Source: Vombatus ursinus
Lineage: Eukaryota; Chordata; Mammalia; Diprotodontia; Vombatidae
Assembly (NCBI RefSeq): GCF_900497805.2
Contig: NW_020954626.1
Coordinates: 132,518-196,517 of the forward strand
DNA length: 64,000 nt
Direction of reading: 5' to 3'
Shown here in pieces: positions 44,650-56,215 of the stretch (position 1 is the first letter of the stretch; every line of letters starts with the position of its first letter). The notes under the pieces are model-generated. The model worked only from the letters and a program-made list of their open reading frames with translations. It was not told the DNA's origin and searched no databases. The position numbers and the translations under genes are program-made.

Positions 44650-44865
44650 AATAATAATGGCAATGCTATTAGCAACTCAAATACATAGCACTTTATGGTT
44701 TACAAAGTGCTTTCTTCAAAACTTTCAGAGAAAGGCAGTATATTATTATCTCTGCTTTATGGACATGTAAACTGAGACTCAGAGAGATTAAGTAATTTGC
44801 CCATGGCTAGCATACATTCTGACTTCATATTCAGTGCTCTTTCTAGTGTTCCATGCTGCTTTTCC
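44650..44865 (-). repeat. MIR-type SINE
   Basis: GCACTTTATGGTTTACAAAG, GTAAACTGAGACTCAGAGAG and TAATTTGCCCATGGCTAGCA are antisense MIR. Confidence 0.75.
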
Positions 44866-45039
44866 CTTTTCTCCAGAAACCTCTGTTCTAGGTTCCTAAT
44901 GAATAGAGGAAATTCTCTGCACCTGAAGATTCCAGATTCAGTTTCTGTGCCAACCCAAGTTCTTTTTTTCTTCAATTTGTTTCTAGTGAAAATAGGGGCT
45001 TTGCTTATACAAATAAGGAAGGGGAAGGGAGGTAGATGA

Positions 45040-46185
45040 TGTATTCTGTGCCACCAATTCCATGTATCTTATTTGGCAAACTAGATAAGGGTGCTGGAGG
45101 AAAGGTAATAATGGAGGAGGTAAGGAGCATAGGAAGCTTCACTTAAAAAAAAAGATCTCCCACACACATTAGAGATTGATTTCAGATGACAATGTCCTCT
45201 TTTAAAATAAAACATTCTTTGGGATCATAAACCTCATTTATACCCCAGTCCGAATTTTTATCATAAAATTAGAATACTTTGCTGCTTCAAGAACTGGTGC
45301 TTTAATATGCATAAGAGACAGTTTTGGAACAGGAGGACAAGCCTGGGTGGAGGAGGAGACTTTGGACAGTGGGAAGAAAGTGTGAAGGAATTATTGCCAG
45401 AGACACAAGATAGGCTGATAAAGGCTGACAAATTCAAACATTACCTACTTTCAGAACCAAGATAAACTCTTAGTCCAGATCTGAAAATTGATTCCTCTGT
45501 TTCAATCTCTACTAGAGCGAATGTGGTAATAGGTCCCAACATAAATGCCTACTATGCCATGGAGAGGGGAGTTTTCTGGCATTAAAAATATGCTCCTTTG
45601 TAAGAGAAATATGTAAAAATTCCGTGTGGGCTGGGTCCTAGGCAGTTTCCTCTAATGCCTGCCCTAAGTCTTGACTCTGCCTGCTTTATCCTGGGGCTTT
45701 AGGGCCTGGAGGCATTTGTGAAGGTTTGCTGCAAGGCTGACAGCTTCAGGTTCCTCCGATTCAACCCAGTCAGTCCAGGTTGATTGTCCCCAGGTCATTC
45801 TATATCTTTCTATCCAATCCCTGTCCTCCCCATTCTGGGAGGAGGAGAACAGGGACAGGAGAAAAAAAAAAAGAAAAGAAAAGAAAGGAGGAAGAGGCAA
45901 TATCTACATGCATCCGGAGTTCCTCCTTCCCTCTTTTCTTATTGCCAGTTTAATTTGATTATTCTAGATGCACTCCTTTAGAATGTATTTCCTGGGAAAG
46001 CCAGGGGCTTGCTGTAGTCAGCTGACAAAGAGAAAGAGAAGAGCACAAACCCTTAATCAAGAGTTTCAAGTAGTGAATGTAAAAAAAAGTAATGGCTTGG
46101 TCTCCTTCATGGAGCAAAGTAACATCTTTTTATTGTAAACATTCTCTTACATAGCAACTCTGAATTAATTGACTCACATTAATTG
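45040..46185. other. Intergenic sequence, nothing recognised
   Basis: No repeat family or coding frame recognised. An A-rich AAGAAAAG stretch occurs at 45860-45890. Confidence 0.4.
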
Positions 46186-46189
46186 GACT

Positions 46190-46320
46190 CTGATTCCTGA
46201 AGAGCAAGGACTGTTTTTTGTTTTGGTTTTTATGTTTTGCATCCCTCATGTTTTGCATTCCCAGAATTTAGCCCAACATTAAGCATGTATTTGGTGCTTA
46301 ATTAGACTAGGAGGACATAG
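46190..46320 (+). repeat. L2-like 3'-end fragment
   Basis: CTGAAGAGCAAGGACTG...CATTCCCAGAATTTAGCCCA...GTATTTGGTGCTTAAT follows the L2 terminal pattern with decay. Confidence 0.5.
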
Positions 46321-47345
46321 GAGAATTAATTGTATCAACTGATGTAAGAATTTTAAAGTATACTTATATAATTTTGCTGTAATTTACTATAATCTCTCCT
46401 ATCTTGTAGCAAATGTACTTTAAATAGAAATTATTATAAGGAGATATTATAATTTTACTCTGAAATAAAAATTTTCATCCTGCTATCTCTAGTATGTGCA
46501 GATGCAGTATGTTCATTGACACAGCTTGGTCCTTCAAGGTATTCTTAAATTTTTGGTTCTTCTTGCTTGTTAACTTGTTTTCCGTGGTTGATCTTCTCTG
46601 TTATACCATAGGTCTCACCATAATCACCAGACCCTTGAGCAGAAGGTAGTAACAGAAGCATTTGAATATTTAAAAAAATTTTTTTAATCAGATCTGTGAT
46701 TTCACAGGATGAGGAAACCCTAATTAATGCAGTTCATCACCCACATGCTTGGCAACTTAGAGTCTTAGAGAGTTGCTTGAGGCATTGAAAGGTTACCTGA
46801 AATGCTCCAGCTTCTCATTGCCAGTTTGTGTCAGAGGTCTTCCTAGGTGAAAGCCCTTCTGAAGGCTCACTTGCCCTCTTCATGGTCTTGGTCTTGACCA
46901 TGGCCCTAGTAAAGGTATCACAGTCTCTTCAGATATGCTCAGAGGCTCACAGATTTAGATTTATAGGTTATCAATTCATAGATTTATAGGTAATCAAGAA
47001 ATTACATCAAAGTCTAAATTGCTCAGGGATGTTAGAGAACCTAGGTCTTCCTAACTCTGAGGTGGACTCACTGGCCACTATTCCATGCTGCTCTTTAGAA
47101 ATCTTTATTTTATTTTAAAATATAAAACATGTTTCCCAAATTGTATGGCAAAGATGTTCCTGCTTTCCTGGAGTTTACACTTGCAAAGGAATAAGCCAAA
47201 CACAGTCACCTGAAGGCAACAGTCAGGTGGCACAGAAAGGGTACTTTGACTTGTTGCTGTCCTGGAACATTCATCTAATCTGGCAACATAGTCCAGGAAG
47301 CCCCATTTTCTTTAATAGCCCTGCCTCTCTCCCAGTTCATGAGAT
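46321..47345. other. Intergenic sequence, mostly unrecognised
   Basis: Only a possible diverged MIR or CR1 scrap at 46930-47095 (GAACCTAGGTCTTCCTAACT). Confidence 0.4.
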
Positions 47346-47349
47346 TGTT

Positions 47350-48480
47350 TGTTTTTTTTTAATATTTTATTTTTCCCAGTTACACGTAAAAACAATTTTT
47401 AACATTCATTTTTCAAACTTTGAGTTCCAAATTCTCTCCCTTCCTCCCTTCTCACCACCCCCCCTCATTAAGAAGGCAAGCAATTCCATATAAGTTATAC
47501 ATGTGCAGTGATGCAAAACATTTCCATAGTAGTCATATTGTGAAAGAAAACAGAGAAAAAAAATTCAAGAAAAATAAAAAAGTTTAAAAAATATGTTTCA
47601 ATCTGTATTCAGACACCGTCAGTTCTTTCCCTGGAGATGATAGCATTTTTCATCATAAGTCCTTCAAAGTTGTCTTGAGGTATTGTATTGCTGAGAATAG
47701 CTAAGTATTCACAACTGATCATCTTACGATATTGCTGTTACTTTGTACATAGGACATTTCACTTTGCATCAACCCATGCAAGTTTTCCCAGATTTTTCTA
47801 AGAGCACATTGCTCATCATTTCTTATAGCACAACAGTATTCTATTACAATCATACACAATTTGTTCAGCCATTCCCTAATTGATGGACATCCTCTCAATT
47901 TCTGATTCTTTGCCCCCATAAAAGAGCTGCTCTAAGTATTTTTGTACATATAGATCTTTTTCCTTTTTGTTTTTTTTTTCCACTCTTTTGGGATACAGAT
48001 CTAGTAGTGGCATTGCTAGGTCAAAGGGTATGCATGGTCTTACAGCCCTTTGGCATAGTTCCAAATTGCTCTGCAGAATGGTTGAATCAGTTCATAACTC
48101 CACCAACAGTTCATTAATGTCTCATTTTTCCCACATCCCCTTCCAACTTTTGTCATTTACCTTTCCTGTCCTATTAACCAATCTAGTTAGTATGAGGTAG
48201 TACCTCAGAATTGTTTTAATTTGCATTTCTCCAATCAATAGTGAGTTAGAGTATTTTTTCATATGACTATAGTTTGCTTTGATTCCTTCATCTGAAAACT
48301 GATCATTTCTTTTGATCATTTATCTATTGGGGAATGGCTCTTATTTTTATAAATTTGACTCAGTTCTCTATATGTTTGTGAAATGAGGCCTCTATCAGAG
48401 AAACCTGCTTCAAAATTTTTTTCACAGTTATTATTGCAAACTGTATTTCCCTCCATCCTATTTTCCCACCACTGCATTTA
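47350..48480 (-). mobile_element. L1 3' part (ORF2 C-terminus and 3'UTR)
   Basis: The T-rich tail at 47350 is followed by antisense 3'UTR (CAAACTTTGAGTTCCAAATT, CACCCCCCCTCATTAAGAAG). Then come ORF2 C-terminal blocks with minus-strand translation such as MPLLDLYPKRVEKK, GCPSIREWLNKL and WENLHGLMQSEM, broken into short frames. Near 48450 it jumps to other L1 text, so there is an internal deletion. Confidence 0.85.
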
Positions 48481-48919
48481 TTCTATCATGAAGTTGTTTT
48501 GAGGAGAAATAAAGTAACTGATGTTGCTGGCTAAAAAAAACTTTGCTTTTACTTATTTTCATTCAAAAGGTAAAGGTAGTGACTACCTAGCAAACCACAG
48601 AATCATAGGTTTAGACTTTGGAAGTTTAACCACTTTGGAAGACCAACTATTTTGAAAGTAGATGTTGGAATGCCATTATTTTACTAGTTCTAATGTCTAA
48701 AGAGTAACATATATTCTTGAGCTGCTCATGATCAAGGTATAACCAGTCTCTTCAGATAGGATCAGAGATATATAGCTTTAGAGTGAGGAGGGATATTTTA
48801 TGTCATCAAGGGATTGCATTAAAATCTAAATTGCCCAGTGAAGACAGAGAAGAGTCTTCACAAGTGTTTTTTGACTTGGCAGTGAACAGTGACCACCAAG
48901 TGCTGTCTGCCTGGCAGTA

Positions 48920-49335
48920 GCAATCAGTCAGTTAATCAACAAATATTTATTAACCACCTATTGTGTACTAGGCACTATACTAGGTTCTGGGGACACAAAA
49001 CTGAAAACAAAAATATTCCCTGCCCGCAAATAGTTCACTTCCTTTAAGGGGAAACAATGTGTGTACGTAAGATATATGCAAAAAATAAGTATATACGGAA
49101 TTAATAAAAGATAATTTGGTAACTGGAATATGGAAAAACCTTGTGTAAGAGGTGGCTTTAGAGCTGAGCTTTGAAGGAAACTGGGGGTTCATTCTAGGAA
49201 TGGAGGGGGTGAGGGGAATGGGGGCAGCCTATGCAAAGGCACAGAGACAGAAGAAGAAATGAAATGTGTTAGGATCATCAGCATGATCTATTTGATAAGA
49301 CTGATAAGTTTGTGAATGGAAATAATATATGATAG
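48920..49335 (+). repeat. Unassigned old dispersed repeat (family U)
   Basis: AATCAACAAATATTTATTAA, CTAGGCACTATACTAGGTTC, AAGAGGTGGCTTTAGAGCTG and CATTCTAGGAATGGAGGGGG, then GCAAAGGCACAGAGACAGAA. Confidence 0.65.
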
Positions 49336-49597
49336 GGAAGGGAAGGAAATAAACATTTATACAGTGCCTACCATATGCCAGCCACATAGTTGAGTGCTTT
49401 TACAAATACTTGATTCTCACAGCAACCCTGGGAGGTAAGTGTTATTATTATCATCACCATCTTCAGGTGAGGAAATTGAGGTTAAGTGATTTGTCCAGGG
49501 TCACAAAGCTAGTAAGTGTTTGATACCAGATTTGAATTTAGGTCTTCTTGACTCCAGTCCCAACACTCTATCTATTGTGCCACCTAGCTGTCTCTAT
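49335..49597 (-). repeat. MIR-type SINE, near full length
   Basis: GTGCCTACCATATGCCAGCC, TTCTCACAGCAACCCTGGGA, AGTGATTTGTCCAGGGTCAC and TCTATTGTGCCACCTAGCTG run in antisense order through to the tRNA-like head. Confidence 0.8.
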
Positions 49598-49724
49598 TAA
49601 GGCTGGAAAGACAAAATCTGCGTATACTACAGAAGCTAACATTTCTGTTTAGGGTCTTCTTTTTGTGTAAGTTATTCCTCACAACACTGCCATGACATAG
49701 GAAAGCCCAGTTTTACTGATGGCA

Positions 49725-49875
49725 AGGCATTGTGTTGCAGCGGAAAGAACACTAGTCAAATAGACATGCATTTGAACCCACAGCTCTGTGCCTCAATTTC
49801 CTCATCTGTAAAATGAGAGGGTTGGACTAGATGATCTCTATGGTCACTTCCAGCTCTAAATTCTAAGATCCTATT
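49725..49875 (+). repeat. MIR-type SINE
   Basis: TGTGCCTCAATTTCCTCATC, GGGTTGGACTAGATGATCTC and GTCACTTCCAGCTCTAAATT. Confidence 0.85.
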
Positions 49876-49989
49876 ACACACAAAAAACTTAATTGATTTT
49901 GTTTGGGGATTTGAGAATCATGTTCTAAACTGGGATGAAGCCTCCAAGTCTATGAATCTAGTCCAGTATCTAGCTCATGCTGGTATCTG

Positions 49990-51410
49990 GCAACCTAAAA
50001 GGAACTGGAGAGGAACATAACTTCAAATCCAATGGGGTAACTTGATTAGGAAAGAAAGAATAACTGGGTTTGTTGGTCAAAGGTTTTCCTAACAAGTGTA
50101 TGCATCACTGTATAGCACAAGGAAATGGTTGAGTATTTTTCAATCAGTTGGGAACAGAGAAGATCAGCAGTAAAGCAAAATTGCTCCATAGTCAAGAGAT
50201 GTCAATATTTCAGTTTTCCTAAGGGAAATTTCTAATGGAATGCTGCCACACTATGCCTTTCTCCTCCTACCACACACACACTTGCTCACACTCCTCTCTG
50301 CCTCTCTTCCTTCTTCATTGCTATTCTCCATCCTAGTTTTTTTCTTTTTTCTTTTCCTTTTTTTTTTTTTTTTTTTTTTAGTCTCACATGTTCTTTACAC
50401 TTGCAGTGAATGGCCAAGATCAGCAGGTATTTAGCCTTACTGGTCAAACTTGATGTTAAAGTAGTTGATCACTCTTCTAGTATGAGTTGTTCTGAATCAT
50501 GTTACATTTTTGTAAATGAGTTGAGGGAAAGATCACAGCCGTGACAAATAAATCCCCTTCTTTGCATGAGGTCTTTTAGTCTTCACATGTCATAGTGCCT
50601 CAGTCTGCCACAGCACTTTTTGGGAGCAAGAGGTTGCTACAGAAGAGTCAGACTAGCCAATGAAGTTAAACATAATAGGCTTTTTGTTTGATGTATTTGA
50701 ATCAAGGAAGGCTTGTGGTCAAACTTGAGATACCAAGGTCCACGAGGGCTGGGGAAATAGGGGGAAGGCTCTATCTAGATCAAAGTCCCTGGAGAGACAA
50801 GGATATAACTAGATCCCTGGAGCAGCAAGGATTTGGAGTGTCTGAGTGAGATGATCTTTGGGTCAGTGCAAGAAGAAGAAGAAGAAAAAAATCAATTATT
50901 CAACAAGGACAGCCCTCCCAACCTGGCACTCAGGTCCTGTCAGGCTCTCATCATTACTCCTAATTATGTGAGGGGCACCTGGGTTGTCCCACACAATAGG
51001 GCTGCTTGGCAATAAGGACCTGGGCCAAGGGATTTATACTAAAGTGTCTCTAGTAGCATATTTGATTAGTTTCCTACCACTAATGTCACAGGCATGGTGG
51101 TGGTAGTGAGGCAGCAAAAAGTATCCAGATATGGGTGAGAAGGTCTTAAAAAAGGGGCAGGGTGGGGATACTAAGTACCAAGAAGGGGAATGGCTAGAGC
51201 AGAGATAACCAACTATTTTTGATGATTATGAATCTCAAATAAGCCTCTCTCTTTCCTCACCCAAAACAGCAGTTTTTCAGACTATCACAGATAAAGTCAT
51301 AGTAATAATAGAGAGAAATGTTCTCTGTAGGACATGACATTTAAACCCTGCTCTATACAAAAGAAAAAAGAATAGGAAACATAGGCATCTCAGAACTTTT
51401 AATGGTGTTG
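49990..51410. other. Intergenic sequence with a pyrimidine/poly-T tract
   Basis: A (T)n-rich tract occupies 50336-50381. Elsewhere no repeat or gene is recognised. Confidence 0.4.
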
Positions 51411-51416
51411 GAAAAA

Positions 51417-51691
51417 GGCCTGGCTTGGTGGCCCATGCATGCTGCTGGGAAGACTGAGGTTGGTGGATCCCTTTAGTTGAGGGATTCTAAATTGCAGGAG
51501 GGCTAAAGTTGATCATGGGTCTCCACTAAGTCCAGCATCAATATTATGAGTACCAGTGATGTCCCTTAAGGAGGGGGAATTGGAAATTGGAAGTTAAAAT
51601 TTCTGTACCAATCAGCATAAGAATTGACCTGTTGCACTTCCAGTCCTAGTGAGATAAGGAAACCCATTTTAAAAATAAATAAATAAAACAT
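51417..51691 (+). pseudogene. RN7SL-like: 7SL RNA (SRP RNA) retropseudogene, near full length
   Basis: It aligns by eye to 7SL RNA along most of its ~300 nt. GGCCTGGCTTGGTGGCCC matches the 5' GCCGGGCGCGGTGGCG domain. ACTGAGGTTGGTGGATCCCT is close to GCTGAGGCTGGAGGATCGCT. CACTAAGTCCAGCATCAATA matches the S-domain CACTAAGTTCGGCATCAATA. CTTAAGGAGGGGG matches CCTAAGGAGGGGTG, and TGCACTTCCAGTCCTAG...GGAAACCCATTTT matches the 3' Alu-domain end. An A-rich tail AAAAATAAATAAATAAAA follows, so it arose by retrotransposition. Many substitutions and small gaps make a functional RNA unlikely. Confidence 0.82.
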
Positions 51692-51699
51692 TAGAGGAA

Positions 51700-52290
51700 G
51701 AAGGTAGGCTTTTTTTTTTCCCTTTAAAGATTTTTTTCCCCTATATATCTTTTGTTTTTTCATTACCTACATTTCACAATCCTTTCCCCTGCCTACTCCC
51801 AGGGAACTATCCCTTAAAACAAAGAATAAAGAGAAATAAAAGCAGCAAAACTAATGAACACGTTATCTAAGTCTGACATTATATACCGTATTCCAGACCC
51901 ATAGTTCTCTACCTATGTCAAGAAGGGGGGTGTCTCCTCATATCTCTTCTTTGTTGGTAAGCTGTGTCATTATATTTTCACAACATTGTTTCCTTTATTG
52001 TTCTTTCACTTACATCATGGTAGTCAATATGCATATTGCTTTCCTACTTCTGCTTACTTCATTTTGTGTCATTTCATATGTCTTCCCATGCTTCCCTGTA
52101 TTCATTACATTCATTACAGGAAAGTACCATTTCACTACATAACTTGTTTAGCTATTCTCCAATCAGGGGGCATCTACTTATTTTTTCTACTTCTTTGCTA
52201 TATGCACTACAATGGTCCTAAGAAGTTCTTCTATAAGTATTTGGCATATATGGGGCCAAAAGGTAGACTTTTAAATGCTCTCAGACACTA
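51700..52290 (-). mobile_element. Old L1-like fragment
   Basis: Antisense text such as CTACTTCTGCTTACTTCATT, CATAACTTGTTTAGCTATTC, CCAATCAGGGGGCATCTACT and ATGGGGCCAAAAGG follows the L1 ORF2 3' pattern in diverged form. Confidence 0.5.
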
Positions 52291-52399
52291 AGACCCCTCT
52301 CATTTGGGGAGGGAGAGGTAAATGGACCTATGGTTTCATTGACATAGTGAATTCCCATTGAAGAAACTCTTAACGAAGATCAGTAACTATTCTGCAGTT

Positions 52400-52550
52400 T
52401 ATAGTCTTAGAAAGTTAACTCAGGCATTGAGTTTAGTGACTTGCCCAGGGCAGCACTGCCACTATTTCAGAGACAGGACTTGAAACCAGGCTTTCTTGAC
52501 TCAGAAGCCTTCTCTCTATCTACTGTGCCATTTTGCTTTTCTGTCATCTC
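52400..52550 (-). repeat. MIR fragment
   Basis: TAGTGACTTGCCCAGGGCAG, GGACTTGAAACCAGGCTTTC and TCTATCTACTGTGCCATTTT are antisense MIR. Confidence 0.7.
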
Positions 52551-52639
52551 ACATAACTTCAAAATCCTTCAACACTTCATGGATCTGTGGTTTCATCAAT
52601 GTGGGCACTTCTTCCACCAACTCATCTGTGCCTTAGTCT

Positions 52640-53193
52640 TGAAGGGTATATGGGGTATTTAGAGAGGACTAGTACCTCTGGTATGAGGGCTTCCTTTTTC
52701 AGGGTTTCTCATCCACCTTTGGTATTTAACTTCACTCAACTCTTACTTGTGGCTCCAAGAAGCTGTAGCATGCAGAGTGACCACACCATGGTAAACCATT
52801 TCAGTAGACAGGCAAAACCAAGTTGAGGGTAACTGATAGGCCTCAAACCTGTTGGTGACTGAGGGGGATGTTTATCCCAAGACTGTGAAGATTTCCTCCA
52901 GCAGAATGGACGGTGGAGAACAATTTGTTCCAACAACCACGAAGACAGCTGAAGCAGGTGGAATACTTAGAGCATGGTCAGATATAGAAGCTGCTAAGGT
53001 CATCTACTGAATTCCGGGCCATCACCAGTTGTCTTGACTTTTGTCTTGCCATTGGACTTTGATGACTCAGGAAGAGTGAGGCTGACAATTCTGTACAGCT
53101 CTGCCTCACTTAAATCCAATTCATACACAAGTCAAGACATCACCTTTAATGTCATTGGTCTCCTTCAAAAAATGAAGAATGAACAACAACAAG
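52640..53193 (+). repeat. RTE-like dispersed repeat, copy A of an inverted pair
   Basis: Contains TGTGGCTCCAAGAAGCTG-type text (here TTGTGGCTCCAAGAAGCTGT), GTGACCACACCATGGTAAAC and GACTTTTGTCTTGCCATTGG. It ends in the RTE/BovB-style tail AATGAACAACAACAAG. The reverse complement recurs at 55602-56125. No intact frame. Confidence 0.75.
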
Positions 53194-54220
53194 ATGGTCT
53201 TTAAGAGCTGTTGTGGCCAAAATCCAAAACTGACCACCTGATGGCCAAGTGATGAGCTTTCCTACACTGGGGAAGTGATGAGCTTTCCTACATAGAAAAA
53301 CCATCAATTGGTTCTTTCTAGCCTGAGTCCTTAGTCATAGAAAGCAGACCTGCTCTCATCCCCAGACTCTACAATTTAAAAATAAGTTCTTACAGGTTCT
53401 TGTTCCTCTCTTAAAAATGGTGCTGCTTGACTCTATGAAATGTTGAAACATTCTGCCTAATATATAACAGCTGCCCCCTTAGGCAGCCTGTTCCATTATT
53501 GTGTAGTTTTGCTTGTTAGAAATGTCTGGCTTCTAGTAAGTGCTCAATAAATGCTTTCCCCTCCCCACCCTCACCCCTATTCATTCGTCTAACCTGCTTA
53601 TAGCAGATTATTGAGACACAGTCTATCCCTGGTCCATTCTCCAAGTTGTCCATCTTGATAGAATCTCATTGAGCTTGGGGATCACTGGTATAGCCCTTGA
53701 GACTCCAGGGTGAACCCCACACCCCAATGTGGCATTACAATAATGGAGGATGATTTCACAGCAATGCTTCTTCAATATAAGGCAGGCAGTTCAGCTGCCC
53801 TCACTCATTCAGAATCTATTTGATTTCATCATCATACCCAGCAAGAGACGACTCTCCAATACCTTATGAAGTTTGGGAAAACATGATGTCCACTGGGTAT
53901 GTTAGTGTTAACTGTAAATGCAGAGAAAAACATGCTACACAGTTGGTAGGAACAGAGAGCAAAGCAATGAGAACAAGACACTAAGGAGAGTTACAATCAT
54001 AGGCATTGTGTTCCCTTCAATGCTGCATCTCACTTCTTGGGAGGTTGGACTTGTAGGACACAGATTTTGCGGGGGTGTGATGAAATAAGCTTTTCATCCT
54101 CCCTGAATAATTAAATCAAAAAGAAGACTGTCCTGGAACTGTCCAAGGGAATTTGTTTATGTTAGAAAAAAAGAAATAGCTATATAGGAGGTTGAGAATA
54201 TTCCTAAATCCAGCTTTAGA
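53194..54220. other. Intergenic sequence, mostly unrecognised
   Basis: A ~30-bp local duplication with AAGTGATGAGCTTTCCTACA occurs at 53247 and 53273. An L2/CR1-like scrap ending GTAAGTGCTCAATAAATGCT lies at 53470-53560. Confidence 0.5.
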
Positions 54221-54224
54221 GATT

Positions 54225-54380
54225 TGGAAAAGCTACTTCTGACTACTTATCACTTGTGTGACCTTAGAGAAGCTATTTAATTTCCTTGGGCCTCAGTTTC
54301 CTCTTCATTAAAATGGGGGTGGGTGTAAGACAGATGACTTCTGAGGTCCCTTCCAACTCTAGATTTATGATCCTATGATA
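54225..54380 (+). repeat. MIR-type SINE
   Basis: CACTTGTGTGACCTTAGAGA, GGGCCTCAGTTTCCTCTTCA and GAGGTCCCTTCCAACTCTAG. Confidence 0.85.
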
Positions 54381-54591
54381 TAAACTTGGGCAGTGCCTTC
54401 TGGAAGAGGACCAGAGCCTGTAGAAACCTCTTTAGAGCTGTGTAGACTGGGAATAGGAATTGGTCTTTTTTCCTGTAACTAAGTGGCGCAGGCTGGTGGG
54501 CAGCTTTGCCTATTTTTTCCCAAAATTCAAAATGTTAAGAACTTCCCCAGATAATATATGTAGGACCTCTTTTTCAAGAATTAAAAAAATC

Positions 54592-54740
54592 GGGGCAGCT
54601 AGGTGGCACAGTGGATAGAGCACCGGCCCTGGATTCAACAGGACCTGAGTTCAAATCCAGCCTCAGACATAAAACACTTACTAGCTGTGTGACCCTGGGC
54701 AAGTCACTTAATCCCATTGCCTAACCACAAAAAAAAAAAA
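54592..54740 (+). mobile_element. tRNA-derived CORE-SINE, young and complete
   Basis: Head GGGGCAGCTAGGTGGCACAG, B box GAGTTCAAATCC, CORE GTGTGACCCTGGGCAAGTCA, poly-A tail. A perfect 16-bp duplication AAGAATTAAAAAAATC lies at 54576-54591 and 54741-54756. It is the best preserved SINE in the window. Confidence 0.94.
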
Positions 54741-55137
54741 AAGAATTAAAAAAATCATCTCCAGTAGTAAAATGCTTACAAATAATGGTTCTTGGTAAAT
54801 CAGTTAGTTAACTACCCCAGAAAAGAAAGTATTGTAAATGTGACCCAAATAAACAGCCTTTAATAATTTGTATTAGCTGCTAACTAATATAAACAGACTG
54901 ACAATAAATCTTTATTTGGTAATATAAACATAATTCAAATTTCCAAACTGGGTAAGTCATAAAAGCAATGATTTAAAATTTTTTAAAAGATGTTTAAATA
55001 GGGCAGATTTGAATAAATAATATTAATTTTTTTTTACTAAAATGACTTTTAAAACCTCTACATATACTTTTAGAATAAATCAAAATACTTTTTTGTGAGA
55101 TTACAAGCCACATATGCTATGTTCAATTCATTTTTAT

Positions 55138-55290
55138 AGAACTAAAGAATTTTAGAATTGGAAGGGACCTTCAAGGTCATGTAAATCCGAAATCTTTCAT
55201 TCAATTTAGGAATTCCATGTACAGAATCTTTCACAGATGGTTGCCTAGTCACTATTTGAAAACTTAAAGTGTCCTGTACATGGTTGGTAC
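55138..55290 (-). repeat. L3/CR1 3'-end fragment
   Basis: AGAATTTTAGAATTGGAAGG, GACCTTCAAGGTCATGTAAA and GTTGCCTAGTCACTATTTGA are antisense CR1-type terminal text. Confidence 0.6.
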
Positions 55291-55364
55291 CCAATACATA
55301 TTCTATGAATGGAATTTCAGTGAAAGGAACTCACTGATTTTCTGATATATATTAATAAATAGTA

Positions 55365-55590
55365 CAATAAGATTTGCAAATCATTTTACATAAATTATTT
55401 CATTTGAGTTTCACAATCCTGCAAGATAGGGGTCATGGGTATTGTTATCCCTGTTTTAAGGATAAGGCAAACTGAGGCTCGGGGAGGTTTAGTGATTTGT
55501 TCATGGTCATACAACTTGATAGGCATCAGAGGCAAGATTCAAACCCAGACCATCCTGACTTCATGTCCAGGGCTCTATTCACAACTGCCA
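55365..55590 (-). repeat. MIR-type SINE
   Basis: TTTCACAATCCTGCAAGATA, GGCAAACTGAGGCTCGGGGA and CAAACCCAGACCATCCTGAC are antisense MIR. Confidence 0.8.
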
Positions 55591-55601
55591 TCCTATGTGG
55601 T

Positions 55602-56125
55602 GCTGTTATTGTTTGTTCTTCATTTCAAAGAGGACCAGTAACATCATGGAGTATGTATTGACTTGCTCATGAATTGAATTTAAGCGAGGTAGAGTTGCAC
55701 AAAGTTGTCAGCCTCACTCTTTCTTTCCGACTCATCAAAGTCCAGTGGCAAGACAAAAGTCAGGATGACTGGTGATAGCTCAGGATGCAGTGGATGACCT
55801 TAGCATCTTCAGTGTCTTCATGGCTGCTGGAACAAATTGCTCTCTTCCTCCCGTTCTGCTGGGGAAAGTTCTCACGTGCTTGGAATAGACATCCCTCTAA
55901 CTCACCAACGGATTTGAGACCTGTCAGTTACCCTTAACCCAATTTAGCCTGTCTGCCAAGACGGTTTACCAGAGTGTGGTCACTGTGCATACTGCAGCTT
56001 CTTGGAGCCACAGATGAGAGTTGGGTGAATCAGATGGTCGCCAGAGACGGACGAGCAGCCCTGAAAAAGGCTTCGCAAGCCCTCACACCTGATGTGCTAG
56101 TCCTCCCTGAATACCTCATTCATCC
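55602..56125 (-). repeat. RTE-like dispersed repeat, copy B of an inverted pair
   Basis: Reverse complement of copy A at 52640-53193 over almost all its length: CAGCTTCTTGGAGCCACAG, TGGTCACTGTGCATACTGCA, CCAGTGGCAAGACAAAAGTC. The tail TGCTGTTATTGTTTGTTCTT lies at its left end. About 2.4 kb separates the copies. Confidence 0.75.
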
Positions 56126-56215
56126 CCCTAGGCAATTATTGGATAGTTCTACTTGTTAGAAATGCTTGGTATACAGTAAGAACTTAATAAATGCTTTTTC
56201 ATTTATTAGAAAATC

